Shown here piece by piece: positions 1 through 6,655 of a DNA stretch of 6,758 nucleotides. The notes beneath the pieces were generated by a model. The model made no database searches. It was not told where the DNA came from and was given only the letters and a program-made list of their open reading frames with translations. The position numbers were made by a program, and so were the translations under genes. Numbering within the stretch: position 1 is the first letter of the stretch; every line of letters begins with the position of its first letter. The stretch is from Akkermansia muciniphila. GTDB lineage: Bacteria > Verrucomicrobiota > Verrucomicrobiia > Verrucomicrobiales > V1-33. The DNA lies in assembly GCA_943331195.2 (NCBI GenBank), contig CALQKQ020000207.1, positions 1 to 6,758 on the forward strand. The letters are read 5' to 3'.

Positions 1-1
1 A

Positions 2-133
2 AGCGCCCGCGCCCGCATCAAGGTCATGGTGAAACGCATCCTGGGCAAACACGGCTACCCGCCGGATATGCAGGAGAAGGCGGTCCGGACCGTGCTCGCG
101 CAAGCGGAGTTGCTCTGCGCGGCGTGGGTGTGA
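2..133 (+). CDS. hsdR: Type I restriction enzyme R subunit, C-terminal fragment
   Basis: Only the last 43 codons are in the window; the gene begins upstream. In frame 2 the sequence reads to a TGA at 131-133. It contains KVMVKRILGKHGYPPD followed by a helical segment ending QAELLCAAWV. From family knowledge, this 'VKRIL.K.GYPPD.QE.A...VL.QAELLC' pattern is typical of the extreme C-terminus of HsdR, the ATP-dependent translocase/endonuclease subunit of type I restriction-modification systems, in a helical tail beyond the nuclease and helicase domains. The catalytic parts, and any hsdM or hsdS genes, are outside the window, so whether the system is intact cannot be judged. C and G are balanced here (hand count 39 C, 40 G over bases 1-120), unlike the strongly C-rich + strand of the rest of the window, which hints at a separate origin. 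No convincing terminator follows the stop. Confidence 0.82.
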   Translation, partial: SARARIKVMVKRILGKHGYPPDMQEKAVRTVLAQAELLCAAWV

Positions 134-359
134 GGGCCCTTTTCATCAACGTCCTGCCGCCACCCCTCGATTTTAGGCCGCCAGCGCCTGGGACATCCCC
201 ATTGAAAAAGCCGCGCCGCGCCCTCACCCTCAGGGAACTTTCCCTTCGCCGAATGAAATGGCGGCCCGCCGCGCCCTGTAAAGACTCCACTCCGCCGGGC
301 CCGCCTCCTTCCCATCGCTCCCATCCTTCCCATCCTTCCCATCCGATCCCATCCTTCCC
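134..359. other. Intergenic region between hsdR and the MFS gene
   Basis: This 226-bp gap has no convincing gene. The open frames crossing it on both strands give low-complexity Arg/Pro/Gly-rich peptides with no family resemblance. I found no stable hairpin plus T-tract that would end hsdR. The best promoter-like pair for the MFS gene is ATGAAA (253-258) and TGTAAA (277-282) with 18-bp spacing, four of six matches in each box, which is weak. The last 50 bases are the tandem 9-mer array listed separately. No purine-rich Shine-Dalgarno site lies before the MFS start; the bases there are C/T-rich. Confidence 0.6.
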
Positions 360-363
360 ATGA
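310..363 (+). repeat. Tandem 9-mer (TCCCATCCT-like) array ending in the MFS start codon
   Basis: Successive units are TCCCATCGC (310-318), TCCCATCCT (319-327), TCCCATCCT (328-336), TCCCATCCGA (337-346, one base longer), TCCCATCCT (347-355) and a partial TCCCATGA (356-363). The ATG of the transporter (360-362) lies inside the last partial unit. On the minus strand the array is six GGG tracts separated by 6-7 bases, which fits the usual G3+N1-7 pattern for a possible G-quadruplex. The position, immediately 5' of a start codon and replacing any ribosome binding site, suggests either a role in expression or a slippage-generated array. Function is not shown by the sequence. Confidence 0.85.
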
Positions 364-1754
364 CCCGTACCCAGTGGCTCATCTGCATCATCGCCTCCAT
401 CGGCTTTGCCTTTGATATCTATGAGCTCCTCATGCTCCCGCTCATCATCAAGCCCGCCCTGCTGGCGCTGGGCGGGCTCGTGGTCGGCACCCCGGAATAC
501 ACCCAGTGGGCCCGCGTCCTCTTTTTCGTTCCCGCCATCGCTGGCGGCGTCTTCGGCCTGCTGGGCGGCTGGCTGACCGACCGCCTCGGCCGCCGCCGCG
601 TCCTCACCTGGAGCATCCTCATTTACGCCTTTGGCGCCTGCGCCGCCGGCTTTTCCACCTCCCTGACCCAACTCCTCATCTGCCGCTGCTTCGTCTTCGT
701 GGGCGTCTGCGTCGAATTCGTCGCCGCCGTCGCCTGGTTGGCGGAAATCTTCCCCGAACCTCGCCAGCGCGAAAAAGTACTTGGCTTCACCCAAGCCTTC
801 TCCTCCTTCGGCGGCCTCCTCGTGGCCATCATTTACGGCTTCTGCGTCAAATCCGCCGCTTCCCTCCCAGCCATCCACGGTGCCCACGAAGCCTGGCGCT
901 ACACCCTCATTTCCGGCCTTATTCCCGCCATCCCCCTCATCATCATCCGCCCCTTCCTGCCCGAATCCCCCTCTTGGCAGGCCAAAAAGGACGCCGGCAC
1001 CTTGCGCCGTCCTAGCTTGGCGGAACTCTTTTCCCCGGCCCTCCTCCGCACCACCCTCGTCACCACGGCTCTCTTTGCCTGCTGTTACGGCATCGCCTTC
1101 GGTGCCATCCAGCACCTTCCCCAGATGGTTCCGGGCCTCGCCGACGTGAAATCCGCCGTCGCCTCCGCCCAGAGCGCGGCCAAAGCCCAAGCCGCCCCCG
1201 GCGCCCCCGTCTCGCCCAAAACCCTCGCCCTCGCCAAATCCGAAATCGAGCAAAAAACCTCCGCTTCCGTGCAAACCTGGCAAGAAGTCGGCGGCCTGGT
1301 TGGCCGCGTCATCCTCGCCATTGCCGCCCTGTACATCGTCAGCCGCCGCGCCCTCCTCCGCCTCTTCCTCATCCCTTCTCTCATCTTCATTCCTGGCCTC
1401 TTCTGGTGGATGAGCAACAACTTCGCCACCCTCGAAGTGCTCGGCCTCGTCAAATGGGCCGTCTTCGCCGGCGGTCTCCTCCTCGTCGCCCAATTTAGCT
1501 TCTGGGGCAATTACATCCCGCGCGTCTTCCCCCTCCATCTCCGCGGCACCGGCGAAAGCTTCGCGGCCAACATCGGCGGCCGCGTCCTCGGCACTAGCCT
1601 GGCCTGGATCTTCTTCACCTACAGCGCCTCCACCCCTCCCAATCCCGGCAAAATGGCCGCCACCGCTGCCGTCATCGCCCTCGTCATGGGCCTCCTCGGC
1701 TTCGCCCTCACCTTCCTCCTCCCCGAGCCCCTCCCCGAAGAGGAAGGCCACTGA
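360..1754 (+). CDS. MFS transporter, metabolite:H+ symporter-like
   Basis: This 464-residue inner-membrane carrier has about 12 predicted helices, roughly at 5-30, 52-72, 81-100, 105-128, 143-162, 182-200, 232-252, 308-328, 333-350, 360-383, 400-420 and 434-455. Visible MFS signatures are the loop 2-3 motif GGWLTDRLGRRR (69-80), RPFLPESPSW after helix 6 (197-206), and PLHLRGTGESFAANIGGR (391-408) before helix 11. The last two are typical of the sugar/metabolite:H+ symporter branch, so proton-coupled uptake of an organic solute is likely. Substrate cannot be read from the sequence. Residues about 256-305 form an Ala/Lys/Ser-rich hydrophilic insert between helices 7 and 8, expected on the periplasmic side. 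The ATG at 360 gives a normal short N-terminus (MTRTQW) before helix 1; no Shine-Dalgarno precedes it. Codons are strongly C-ending (GCC, CTC, ATC). It converges on the MOSC gene with a 10-bp gap, so it is not in an operon with the downstream genes. Confidence 0.92.
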   Translation: MTRTQWLICIIASIGFAFDIYELLMLPLIIKPALLALGGLVVGTPEYTQWARVLFFVPAIAGGVFGLLGGWLTDRLGRRRVLTWSILIYAFGACAAGFSTSLTQLLICRCFVFVGVCVEFVAAVAWLAEIFPEPRQREKVLGFTQAFSSFGGLLVAIIYGFCVKSAASLPAIHGAHEAWRYTLISGLIPAIPLIIIRPFLPESPSWQAKKDAGTLRRPSLAELFSPALLRTTLVTTALFACCYGIAFGAIQHLPQMVPGLADVKSAVASAQSAAKAQAAPGAPVSPKTLALAKSEIEQKTSASVQTWQEVGGLVGRVILAIAALYIVSRRALLRLFLIPSLIFIPGLFWWMSNNFATLEVLGLVKWAVFAGGLLLVAQFSFWGNYIPRVFPLHLRGTGESFAANIGGRVLGTSLAWIFFTYSASTPPNPGKMAATAAVIALVMGLLGFALTFLLPEPLPEEEGH

Positions 1755-1764
1755 GCCCAGCCCC

Positions 1765-2223
1765 TCAGCCCTCCGCCCGCAGCACCCCCCCGCGCACCAC
1801 GCGCGCCCTCAGCCCGCCCCGGTTCTGCAGCGCCGCCTCCGCCCCAGGATGGAACGCCTCGTCCATCCAGTAACACGGCGAACACTCCGCCACCCCTGCA
1901 AAGAGCACTCCCTGCACCGCAAACTCCTTCCCAATCAAGGCATTCAAATCCTGCCCCGACGTCAAAATATTCCGCCGAAACACCGAGGCCGGTCGATCTC
2001 TCACCCCAAAGCGCTCGCACAAATCGACATAGACCTCCTCCGCAAAAAACGTCACCTGCCCCCGGTAGTTCTCCTTGTACCCAAAAAACCGGTCCCCCTC
2101 AATCCCCTGCCCCGCCACCAGGGTCAACTCCTTCGCTTCCAGCATCGGTGCCGTCCCCGCCGCCTTCCCATGGTGACCAAAATAATTGTGCTCCGGTGAA
2201 AAATACAGCCGCTGCAGTTTCAT
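1765..2223 (-). CDS. MOSC-domain protein (molybdenum cofactor-associated)
   Basis: This is a 152-residue single-domain MOSC protein. Recognisable parts are the start MKLQRLYFSPEHNYFGHHG, GIEGDRFF (40-47), FFAEEVY (59-65), VFRRNI (81-86), AECSPCYWMDEAF (112-124) with Cys114 and Cys117, and GGLRARV (136-142). The MOSC family takes its name from the C-terminal domain of Mo-cofactor sulfurase; Cys114 fits the conserved MOSC cysteine that handles sulfur or contacts the cofactor. No NifS-like cysteine desulfurase domain is attached. The frame extends to a GTG at 2251-2253, but I choose the ATG at 2221-2223: the extra ten residues do not look like MOSC sequence, and the ATG is preceded by an A/T-rich patch (about 2224-2246) that fits an untranslated leader. 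It lies 49 bp downstream of the ydeP-like gene on the same strand (19 bp if the GTG is used), so co-transcription is likely and a role in loading or modifying that enzyme's cofactor is a reasonable inference. The substrate is unproven. Confidence 0.88.
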   Translation of the reverse strand: MKLQRLYFSPEHNYFGHHGKAAGTAPMLEAKELTLVAGQGIEGDRFFGYKENYRGQVTFFAEEVYVDLCERFGVRDRPASVFRRNILTSGQDLNALIGKEFAVQGVLFAGVAECSPCYWMDEAFHPGAEAALQNRGGLRARVVRGGVLRAEG

Positions 2224-2272
2224 AGCACAATATTTAGAAAAAATCCTCGCCACCTCGTCGGTCCCTCTCCCC

Positions 2273-4564
2273 CTAGCCGGTCCCCACCGAGGCCACCACG
2301 CTCACCTCCACGCTCTTCGACGTCGGCGTCCCACTGTGCTCCGCCGCCGATCCCAAGGGCACCAAAACATTGGCCTCCGGATAGTACGCCGCGCAGTTCC
2401 CCGGCGGCATCTCATACGGCACCGCCTGGAACCCCGCCGCCTCCCGCGTCCCATCACTCCAATAACTCGTGATGTCCACTAACTGCAGCGGACGCAGCCC
2501 CCGATCCCTCATGTCCTGCGGATTCATGAACACAATCCGCCGCCCCTGCCCAATCCCCCGATAGCGATCGTTGTTCCCGTAAATCGTGGTGTTGAACTGA
2601 TCGTGACTCCGGAACGTCTGCAGCACCAAATGCCCCGCAGCCGCCCGAAACGCGCTCACCGGCACGGTGTGGAACCCCGCCTTCCCCGTCGGCGTGTCCC
2701 AAACCCGCCGCCCCGCCGCATTCGGCAAGCGAAAGCCCCCCGGTTGCCCCACCCGCTCGTTGAAATCCTTAAAGTCCGGCAGCACCCGCTCAATCGCGTC
2801 CCGCACCGCATTGTAGTCGTCCGCGAAAACCGCCCACGGCACCCGACTCCGCCCTGCCAGCACCGCCGCCGCCAATCCGCACACAATCGCCGTCTCACTG
2901 CGCAATGCCGGCGCAGCCGGCCGCAACTGCCCCCGCGAAGCGTGCACCACGCTCATGCTGTCCTCCACCGTGACAAACTGCGGCACCCCCCCGCGCAAAT
3001 CCTCCTCGCTCCGCCCCAAACACGGCAAAATCAACCCCGTCCCCCCCGTCACCAAATGCGACCGATTCAACTTCGTCGCAATATGCAGCGTCAAGCCACA
3101 GCGGCGCAAGGCCTCCGCCGTATACACCGTATCCGGCGCCGCCTGCAAAAAATTCCCCCCCAAGGCCACAAACACCTGCCCCGGAGCCTCGTGCATCGAC
3201 CGAATCGCCGCCACCGTGTCCAAGCCATGCGCCCGCGGCGCCTCAAACCCAAACTCCCGCCCCAAGGCCTCCAAAAAGCTCTCCGGCATCTTCTCAAAAA
3301 TCCCCATCGTCCGGTCCCCCTGCACATTGGAATGCCCTCGCACCGGACACAATCCCGCCCCCGGCTTCCCGATCGCTCCCAACAACAAATGCACATTCAC
3401 CACCTCCCGCAGCGTCGCCACCGCATTGCGATGCTGCGTCAGCCCCATCGCCCAACACGTAATCAAGCGCTTCCGCTCCCCCGCCGCCCGCGCAGTGCGC
3501 TGCATCGCCTCCCGCGACAACCCACTCAAGGCCTCCAATTCCTCCCAGCCCTGGCTCCGCACGCTCGCCTCATATAGCTCAAAGCCCACCGTGTGCACCG
3601 CAATGAAATCGCGGTCTAACAATCCCTCCTCCACCAAGGTCTTCGCCATCCCCCGCAGCAAGGCCATATCCCCATTCAAGTTAGGCTGCAAGTAGTCCGC
3701 CGCCAACGGCGTCGCCTGCCCCAAGACCCCTCCCACCTCCTGAGGATGCTTGAACCCCAACAAACCCGCCTCCCGCAGCGGATTCACCGCCACCACATGC
3801 GCCCCCTGCCGCACCGCCACCTGCAACGCACTCAGCATCCGCGGATGATTCGTCCCCGGATTCTGCCCCATCAATAAAATCATCCCCGCCTGGTGAATGT
3901 CCTCCAACGTCACCGTCCCCTTCCCCACTCCCACCGACTCCTTCATCGCCACTCCCGAAGACTCATGACACATGTTAGAACAGTCCGGCAGGTTGTTCGT
4001 GCCAAACTGCCGCGCCAACAACTGCCACAGAAACGCCGCCTCATTGCTCGCCCGCCCCGAGGTGTAAAAAATCGCCCGATTCGGATCCTCCAACCCCCCA
4101 AACGCCTTCGCCGCCAGCGCAAACGCCTCCTCCCACCCGATCGCCTCATAATGGCTCGCCCCAGCCCGCCGCACCATCGGCTCGGTCAAACGGCCCGCCT
4201 GATCCAGTTCATAGTCCGACCACCCCCCCAGCTCCGCGATGGAGTGCTTCGCAAAAAACGCCCGATCCGCCCGCTCCCGCGTGATCTCCGAAGCCAAGGC
4301 CTTGGCCCCATTCTCACAAAACTCAAACGCACTGCGGTGCCCCTCCGGATCCGGCCACGCACAGCTCATGCAGTCAAACCCATCCTTCTGATTCAAGCCC
4401 AACATCCCCTGCATCGCCCGCAGCGGCTCCGCCCGCGTCAACAAATGCCGAAAAGACGATAGCACCGCCGTCGTCCCCGCCGCCGATGTCGACGGCTCCC
4501 CAACCCGCAGGTCGGCAGGATCTTCTAAAGGAGTCAACGCAGGGGAATCAGCAGGTTTCGGCAT
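2273..4564 (-). CDS. YdeP/FdhF-family molybdopterin oxidoreductase alpha subunit
   Basis: This 763-residue cytoplasmic-type enzyme has no Tat or Sec signal and is close in length to E. coli YdeP. An N-terminal stretch carries Cys65 and Cys68 (DCMSCAWPDP) and Cys83 (FCENGAKA), the remains of an Fe-S binding region related to that of formate dehydrogenase H; the usual fourth Cys of the CxxCxxxC pattern is not seen. The large MopB domain spans about 60-600, with YTSGRASNEAAFL (167-179), NLPDCSNMCHESSGVAM (191-207) and GQNPGTNHPRM (233-243). By comparison with the UHGPSV segment of FdhF, Cys199 is the probable Mo ligand in place of selenocysteine. The C-terminal cofactor-binding domain runs from about 645 (LQTFRSHDQFNTTIYGNNDRYRG) to the end. 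The family is classed with formate dehydrogenase alpha subunits, but its substrate is unknown; YdeP has been linked to acid resistance. No partner electron-transfer subunit or FdhD is nearby in the window. The ATG at 4562-4564 is accepted, with no clear Shine-Dalgarno; an in-frame later start cannot be excluded because residues 1-35 are poorly conserved in style. Confidence 0.93.
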   Translation of the reverse strand: MPKPADSPALTPLEDPADLRVGEPSTSAAGTTAVLSSFRHLLTRAEPLRAMQGMLGLNQKDGFDCMSCAWPDPEGHRSAFEFCENGAKALASEITRERADRAFFAKHSIAELGGWSDYELDQAGRLTEPMVRRAGASHYEAIGWEEAFALAAKAFGGLEDPNRAIFYTSGRASNEAAFLWQLLARQFGTNNLPDCSNMCHESSGVAMKESVGVGKGTVTLEDIHQAGMILLMGQNPGTNHPRMLSALQVAVRQGAHVVAVNPLREAGLLGFKHPQEVGGVLGQATPLAADYLQPNLNGDMALLRGMAKTLVEEGLLDRDFIAVHTVGFELYEASVRSQGWEELEALSGLSREAMQRTARAAGERKRLITCWAMGLTQHRNAVATLREVVNVHLLLGAIGKPGAGLCPVRGHSNVQGDRTMGIFEKMPESFLEALGREFGFEAPRAHGLDTVAAIRSMHEAPGQVFVALGGNFLQAAPDTVYTAEALRRCGLTLHIATKLNRSHLVTGGTGLILPCLGRSEEDLRGGVPQFVTVEDSMSVVHASRGQLRPAAPALRSETAIVCGLAAAVLAGRSRVPWAVFADDYNAVRDAIERVLPDFKDFNERVGQPGGFRLPNAAGRRVWDTPTGKAGFHTVPVSAFRAAAGHLVLQTFRSHDQFNTTIYGNNDRYRGIGQGRRIVFMNPQDMRDRGLRPLQLVDITSYWSDGTREAAGFQAVPYEMPPGNCAAYYPEANVLVPLGSAAEHSGTPTSKSVEVSVVASVGTG

Positions 4565-4654
4565 GGCAGGGACGCTATTACGCAGGAATCAGCCAACTCT
4601 TTACCAAACCTGCGCCTCCGCAGCAATGCCCAAGCACCGCCACCATCCCCCGGC
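4565..4654 (-). other. Intergenic gap between aguA and the ydeP-like gene
   Basis: These 90 bp are the longest gap inside the minus-strand block and the most likely place for an internal promoter of the ydeP-like/MOSC pair. Read on the minus strand, the second half is less GC-rich (it includes GGTTTGGTAAAGAG and GCGTAATAGCG), but I cannot identify a convincing -35/-10 pair. No hairpin with a T-run follows the aguA stop, so read-through from aguBA is also possible. Confidence 0.4.
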
Positions 4655-5728
4655 TCACCCCCGCCGCAGCGGCGCCGCCGGCACCTGCTGCGTCAAACAG
4701 TGAAACGACCCCAAGCCCCACACTAACTCCCGCGAATCAATCGGCACCACCCGCCGGTCCGGAAAGGCTTCCTGCACAATCGCCAGCGCCTCCCCATCCC
4801 GCGGATCCCCAAACACTGGCAACAACACCACCCGGTTCGCAATGTAAAAATTCGCATAGCTCGCCGGCAGCCGCTCCCCCTCCATCACCACCGGCGCCGG
4901 CATCGGCAAGGTAATGACATTGAGCGGACTCCCATCCTCCGTGGTCATGCGGCAAAGCCGCTGATAGTTCTCCTCCAGCGGACCATAGTTCACATCGCTC
5001 TCATCCTCCTCAATCACCGTCAGCACCGTCTCCGGATTGATGAAACGCGTGATGTCGTCAATGTGACCGTCAGTGTCGTCCCCCACAATCCCCTCGTGCA
5101 ACCACAACACCTTCTCAAAACCTAGCATCGCCTCCAGCCGCGCCTCAATCCCCGCCCGGTCCAGCTCCGCATTCCGATTCGGATTCAATAAACAACTCTC
5201 CGTGGTCAGCACCGTGCCGCAGCCATTGCTATCAATCGAGCCCCCCTCCAACACCAACCCGCCGTCATACTCCTTCACGCCCACCAACCGCGCCATCGCC
5301 GAGGAAATCGCGTCGTCCGCAAAAGCCTCCGGATACTTCCCCCCCCACGCATTGTATTTCCAAGACGTCGCCGCCACTTCCCCCAAGGCATCATTCACAA
5401 TAAAAATCGCCCCGTGATCCCGACACCACGGATACACCGCCGCAATGTCCGTCACCACCAAGCGCCCCCGACTCTCCTCGTCAAGCTGCGCCGCCGCAAA
5501 CGCCGCCACATACGCCCGGTCCGCCGCGTCCACACAATTCAAATACACCCGCTCCGACGAAGTGAGCGCCCGGATCATCTCCAAAAAAACCGGCAACACC
5601 CGGTCGTGGTGATCCCCCCCAGGAAACGAACTGTCCTTCCGCGAAGGCCAACTCATCCAAGTCGCCGCATGGGGTTCCCACTCCGCCGGCATCCGCCAGC
5701 CCTGCTCCGATAGTGTACGTTCTGACAT
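4655..5728 (-). CDS. aguA: Agmatine deiminase (PAD-porph family)
   Basis: This 357-residue enzyme has the length and motifs of agmatine deiminase, which hydrolyses agmatine to N-carbamoylputrescine and ammonia in the cytoplasm. Visible in order are MPAEWEPHAATWMSWP (13-28), a family hallmark near the N-terminus; RDHGAIFIVND (103-113), matching the active-site RDxGP segment; EGGSID (161-166); GDDTDGHIDD (216-225) with the catalytic His222; and GLGSFHCLTQQ (338-348) with the nucleophile Cys344. All main catalytic elements of the guanidine-modifying fold are present. It follows aguB by 24 bp on the same strand, which supports the functional call. The ATG at 5726-5728 starts MSERTLSEQGWRMPAEW, a normal short lead; the bases just upstream are A/T-rich with no Shine-Dalgarno at usual spacing. 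Codons 128-130 (Trp-Gly-Gly) contain eight consecutive G. Two details differ from the commonest form: RDHGA instead of RDTGP, and GSFHC instead of GNIHC. A related peptidylarginine-deiminase-type activity cannot be ruled out, but the neighbour makes agmatine the best substrate. Confidence 0.92.
   Translation of the reverse strand: MSERTLSEQGWRMPAEWEPHAATWMSWPSRKDSSFPGGDHHDRVLPVFLEMIRALTSSERVYLNCVDAADRAYVAAFAAAQLDEESRGRLVVTDIAAVYPWCRDHGAIFIVNDALGEVAATSWKYNAWGGKYPEAFADDAISSAMARLVGVKEYDGGLVLEGGSIDSNGCGTVLTTESCLLNPNRNAELDRAGIEARLEAMLGFEKVLWLHEGIVGDDTDGHIDDITRFINPETVLTVIEEDESDVNYGPLEENYQRLCRMTTEDGSPLNVITLPMPAPVVMEGERLPASYANFYIANRVVLLPVFGDPRDGEALAIVQEAFPDRRVVPIDSRELVWGLGSFHCLTQQVPAAPLRRG
5339..5346 (-). 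repeat. Eight-base G run inside aguA
   Basis: The + strand has eight C in a row, read as TGG GGG GGG (Trp128-Gly129-Gly130) in the gene. It is the longest homopolymer I noticed. Runs of seven C occur in the ydeP-like gene as well, for example at 2986-2992. Such runs can slip during replication or be miscounted in sequencing; the reading frame here is intact. Confidence 0.85.
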
Positions 5729-5752
5729 GGTTTGTAAAAATAAGTTGCCCCC

Positions 5753-6655
5753 CTAACCCAGAAACCGCTGGTTCAGATCCCCATAGGCATCCACCCGCCG
5801 ATCCCGCAAAAACGGCCACACCTCCCGCTGCTGCCGCACCAAATCAAGATCAACCTCCGCCACCAGCACCTCCTCCCCCTCCGTGGACGCCAGCGCCACC
5901 ACCGCCCCCGCCGGATCCGCCACAAAACTCCGCCCCCAAAATTCAATCCCCAGGCTGCCATCCGGCGCCTCGTGCCCACAGCGATTCGCCGCCGCCACAT
6001 AGCACCCATTCGCCACCGCGTGGCTGCGCTGTATGATCTCCCACGACTGGTGCTGCCGCTCCCCATGCTCCGCCTTCTCCGGCGCCAACCACCCAATCGC
6101 CGTCGGATAAAACAAAATCTCCGCCCCATGCAGCGCCGTCAATCGCGCCGCCTCCGGATACCACTGGTCCCAGCAAATCAGCACCCCAATCCGCCCCACC
6201 GCCGTGTCCCAAGCCCGAAAACCCAAGTCCCCCGGCGCAAAGTAAAACTTCTCCTCAAACTGCGGATCGTGCGGAATGTGCATCTTCCGATACACCCCCA
6301 ATAAACTCCCATCCGCATCAATCACCGCACACGAATTAAAATACAGCCCCGGCGCCCGCTTCTCATACACCGGCAGCAACAACACCACCCCCAAACGCTT
6401 CGCCAAGGCCCCAAACCGCTCCGTCAACGGCCCCGGAATGCTCTCCGCCAAGCCAAAATACTCGTGCTTCAACTGCTGACAAAAATAAACCGAGGCAAAC
6501 AATTCCTGCAAACACACCAGCCGCGCCCCCGCCGCCGCCGCCTCCTCAATGCACCGCTCCGCCTTGCGCACATTCGCCTCCACCTCCTCCCCACACCTCA
6601 TCTGCACCAGGGCAATCTTGAATCGACGGTTCTTGGGTGAAACAGCAGCAGCCAT
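5753..6655 (-). CDS. aguB: N-carbamoylputrescine amidase (nitrilase superfamily)
   Basis: This 300-residue carbon-nitrogen hydrolase carries the full Glu-Lys-Cys triad: Glu51 in CLQELFASVYFCQ, Lys124 in GVYRKMHIPHDP and Cys161 in VLICWDQWYPEAAR. The segments LQELF.S.YFCQ, RKMHIPHDP.FEEKFYF.PGD, ICWDQWYPEAARL and GAEILFYPTAIGW are those of N-carbamoylputrescine amidases, which convert N-carbamoylputrescine to putrescine, CO2 and ammonia. The C-terminal part (GIEFWGRSFVADPAG, then REVWPFLRDRRVDAYGDL) also matches that group. I start at the ATG 6653-6655 (MAAAVSPKNRRFKIALVQM), which puts the first strand at the usual distance; the frame runs on to a GTG at 6734-6736 inside the inverted repeat, but the added residues are Gly/Trp-rich with no family resemblance. 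It is the first gene of the minus-strand block in the window and lies 24 bp before aguA, so the two probably form an operon for agmatine-dependent putrescine synthesis. No Shine-Dalgarno is clear; GGGG sits too close to the ATG. Confidence 0.93.
   Translation of the reverse strand: MAAAVSPKNRRFKIALVQMRCGEEVEANVRKAERCIEEAAAAGARLVCLQELFASVYFCQQLKHEYFGLAESIPGPLTERFGALAKRLGVVLLLPVYEKRAPGLYFNSCAVIDADGSLLGVYRKMHIPHDPQFEEKFYFAPGDLGFRAWDTAVGRIGVLICWDQWYPEAARLTALHGAEILFYPTAIGWLAPEKAEHGERQHQSWEIIQRSHAVANGCYVAAANRCGHEAPDGSLGIEFWGRSFVADPAGAVVALASTEGEEVLVAEVDLDLVRQQREVWPFLRDRRVDAYGDLNQRFLG

Noticed and set aside
253..282. Promoter-like ATGAAA / TGTAAA pair upstream of the MFS gene
   Set aside because: Each box matches only four of six consensus bases; such pairs arise by chance in a 226-bp region.
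124..363. Possible small + strand gene of 79 codons between hsdR and the MFS gene
   Set aside because: The peptide is Pro/Arg/Ser-rich, its end is only a translation of the 9-mer repeat, and no start signal or family resemblance is seen.
24..1751. A 575-codon open frame on the minus strand opposite the MFS gene
   Set aside because: It is a Glu/Gly/Ala/Asp-rich low-complexity translation, typical of the antisense of a gene with C-ending codons. The + strand MFS reading has clear motifs and membrane helices, so this is a shadow frame.
1751..1768. Possible bidirectional terminator: CTGAG / CTCAG stem with an 8-base loop between the convergent MFS and MOSC genes
   Set aside because: The stem is only 5 bp, has no T-tract on either side, and is partly forced by the two facing TGA stop codons. 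Transcripts may overlap instead.
2603..3577. Long + strand open frames opposite the ydeP-like gene
   Set aside because: They encode Arg/Pro/His-rich low-complexity sequence produced by the skewed composition; the minus strand reading is a recognisable full-length enzyme.
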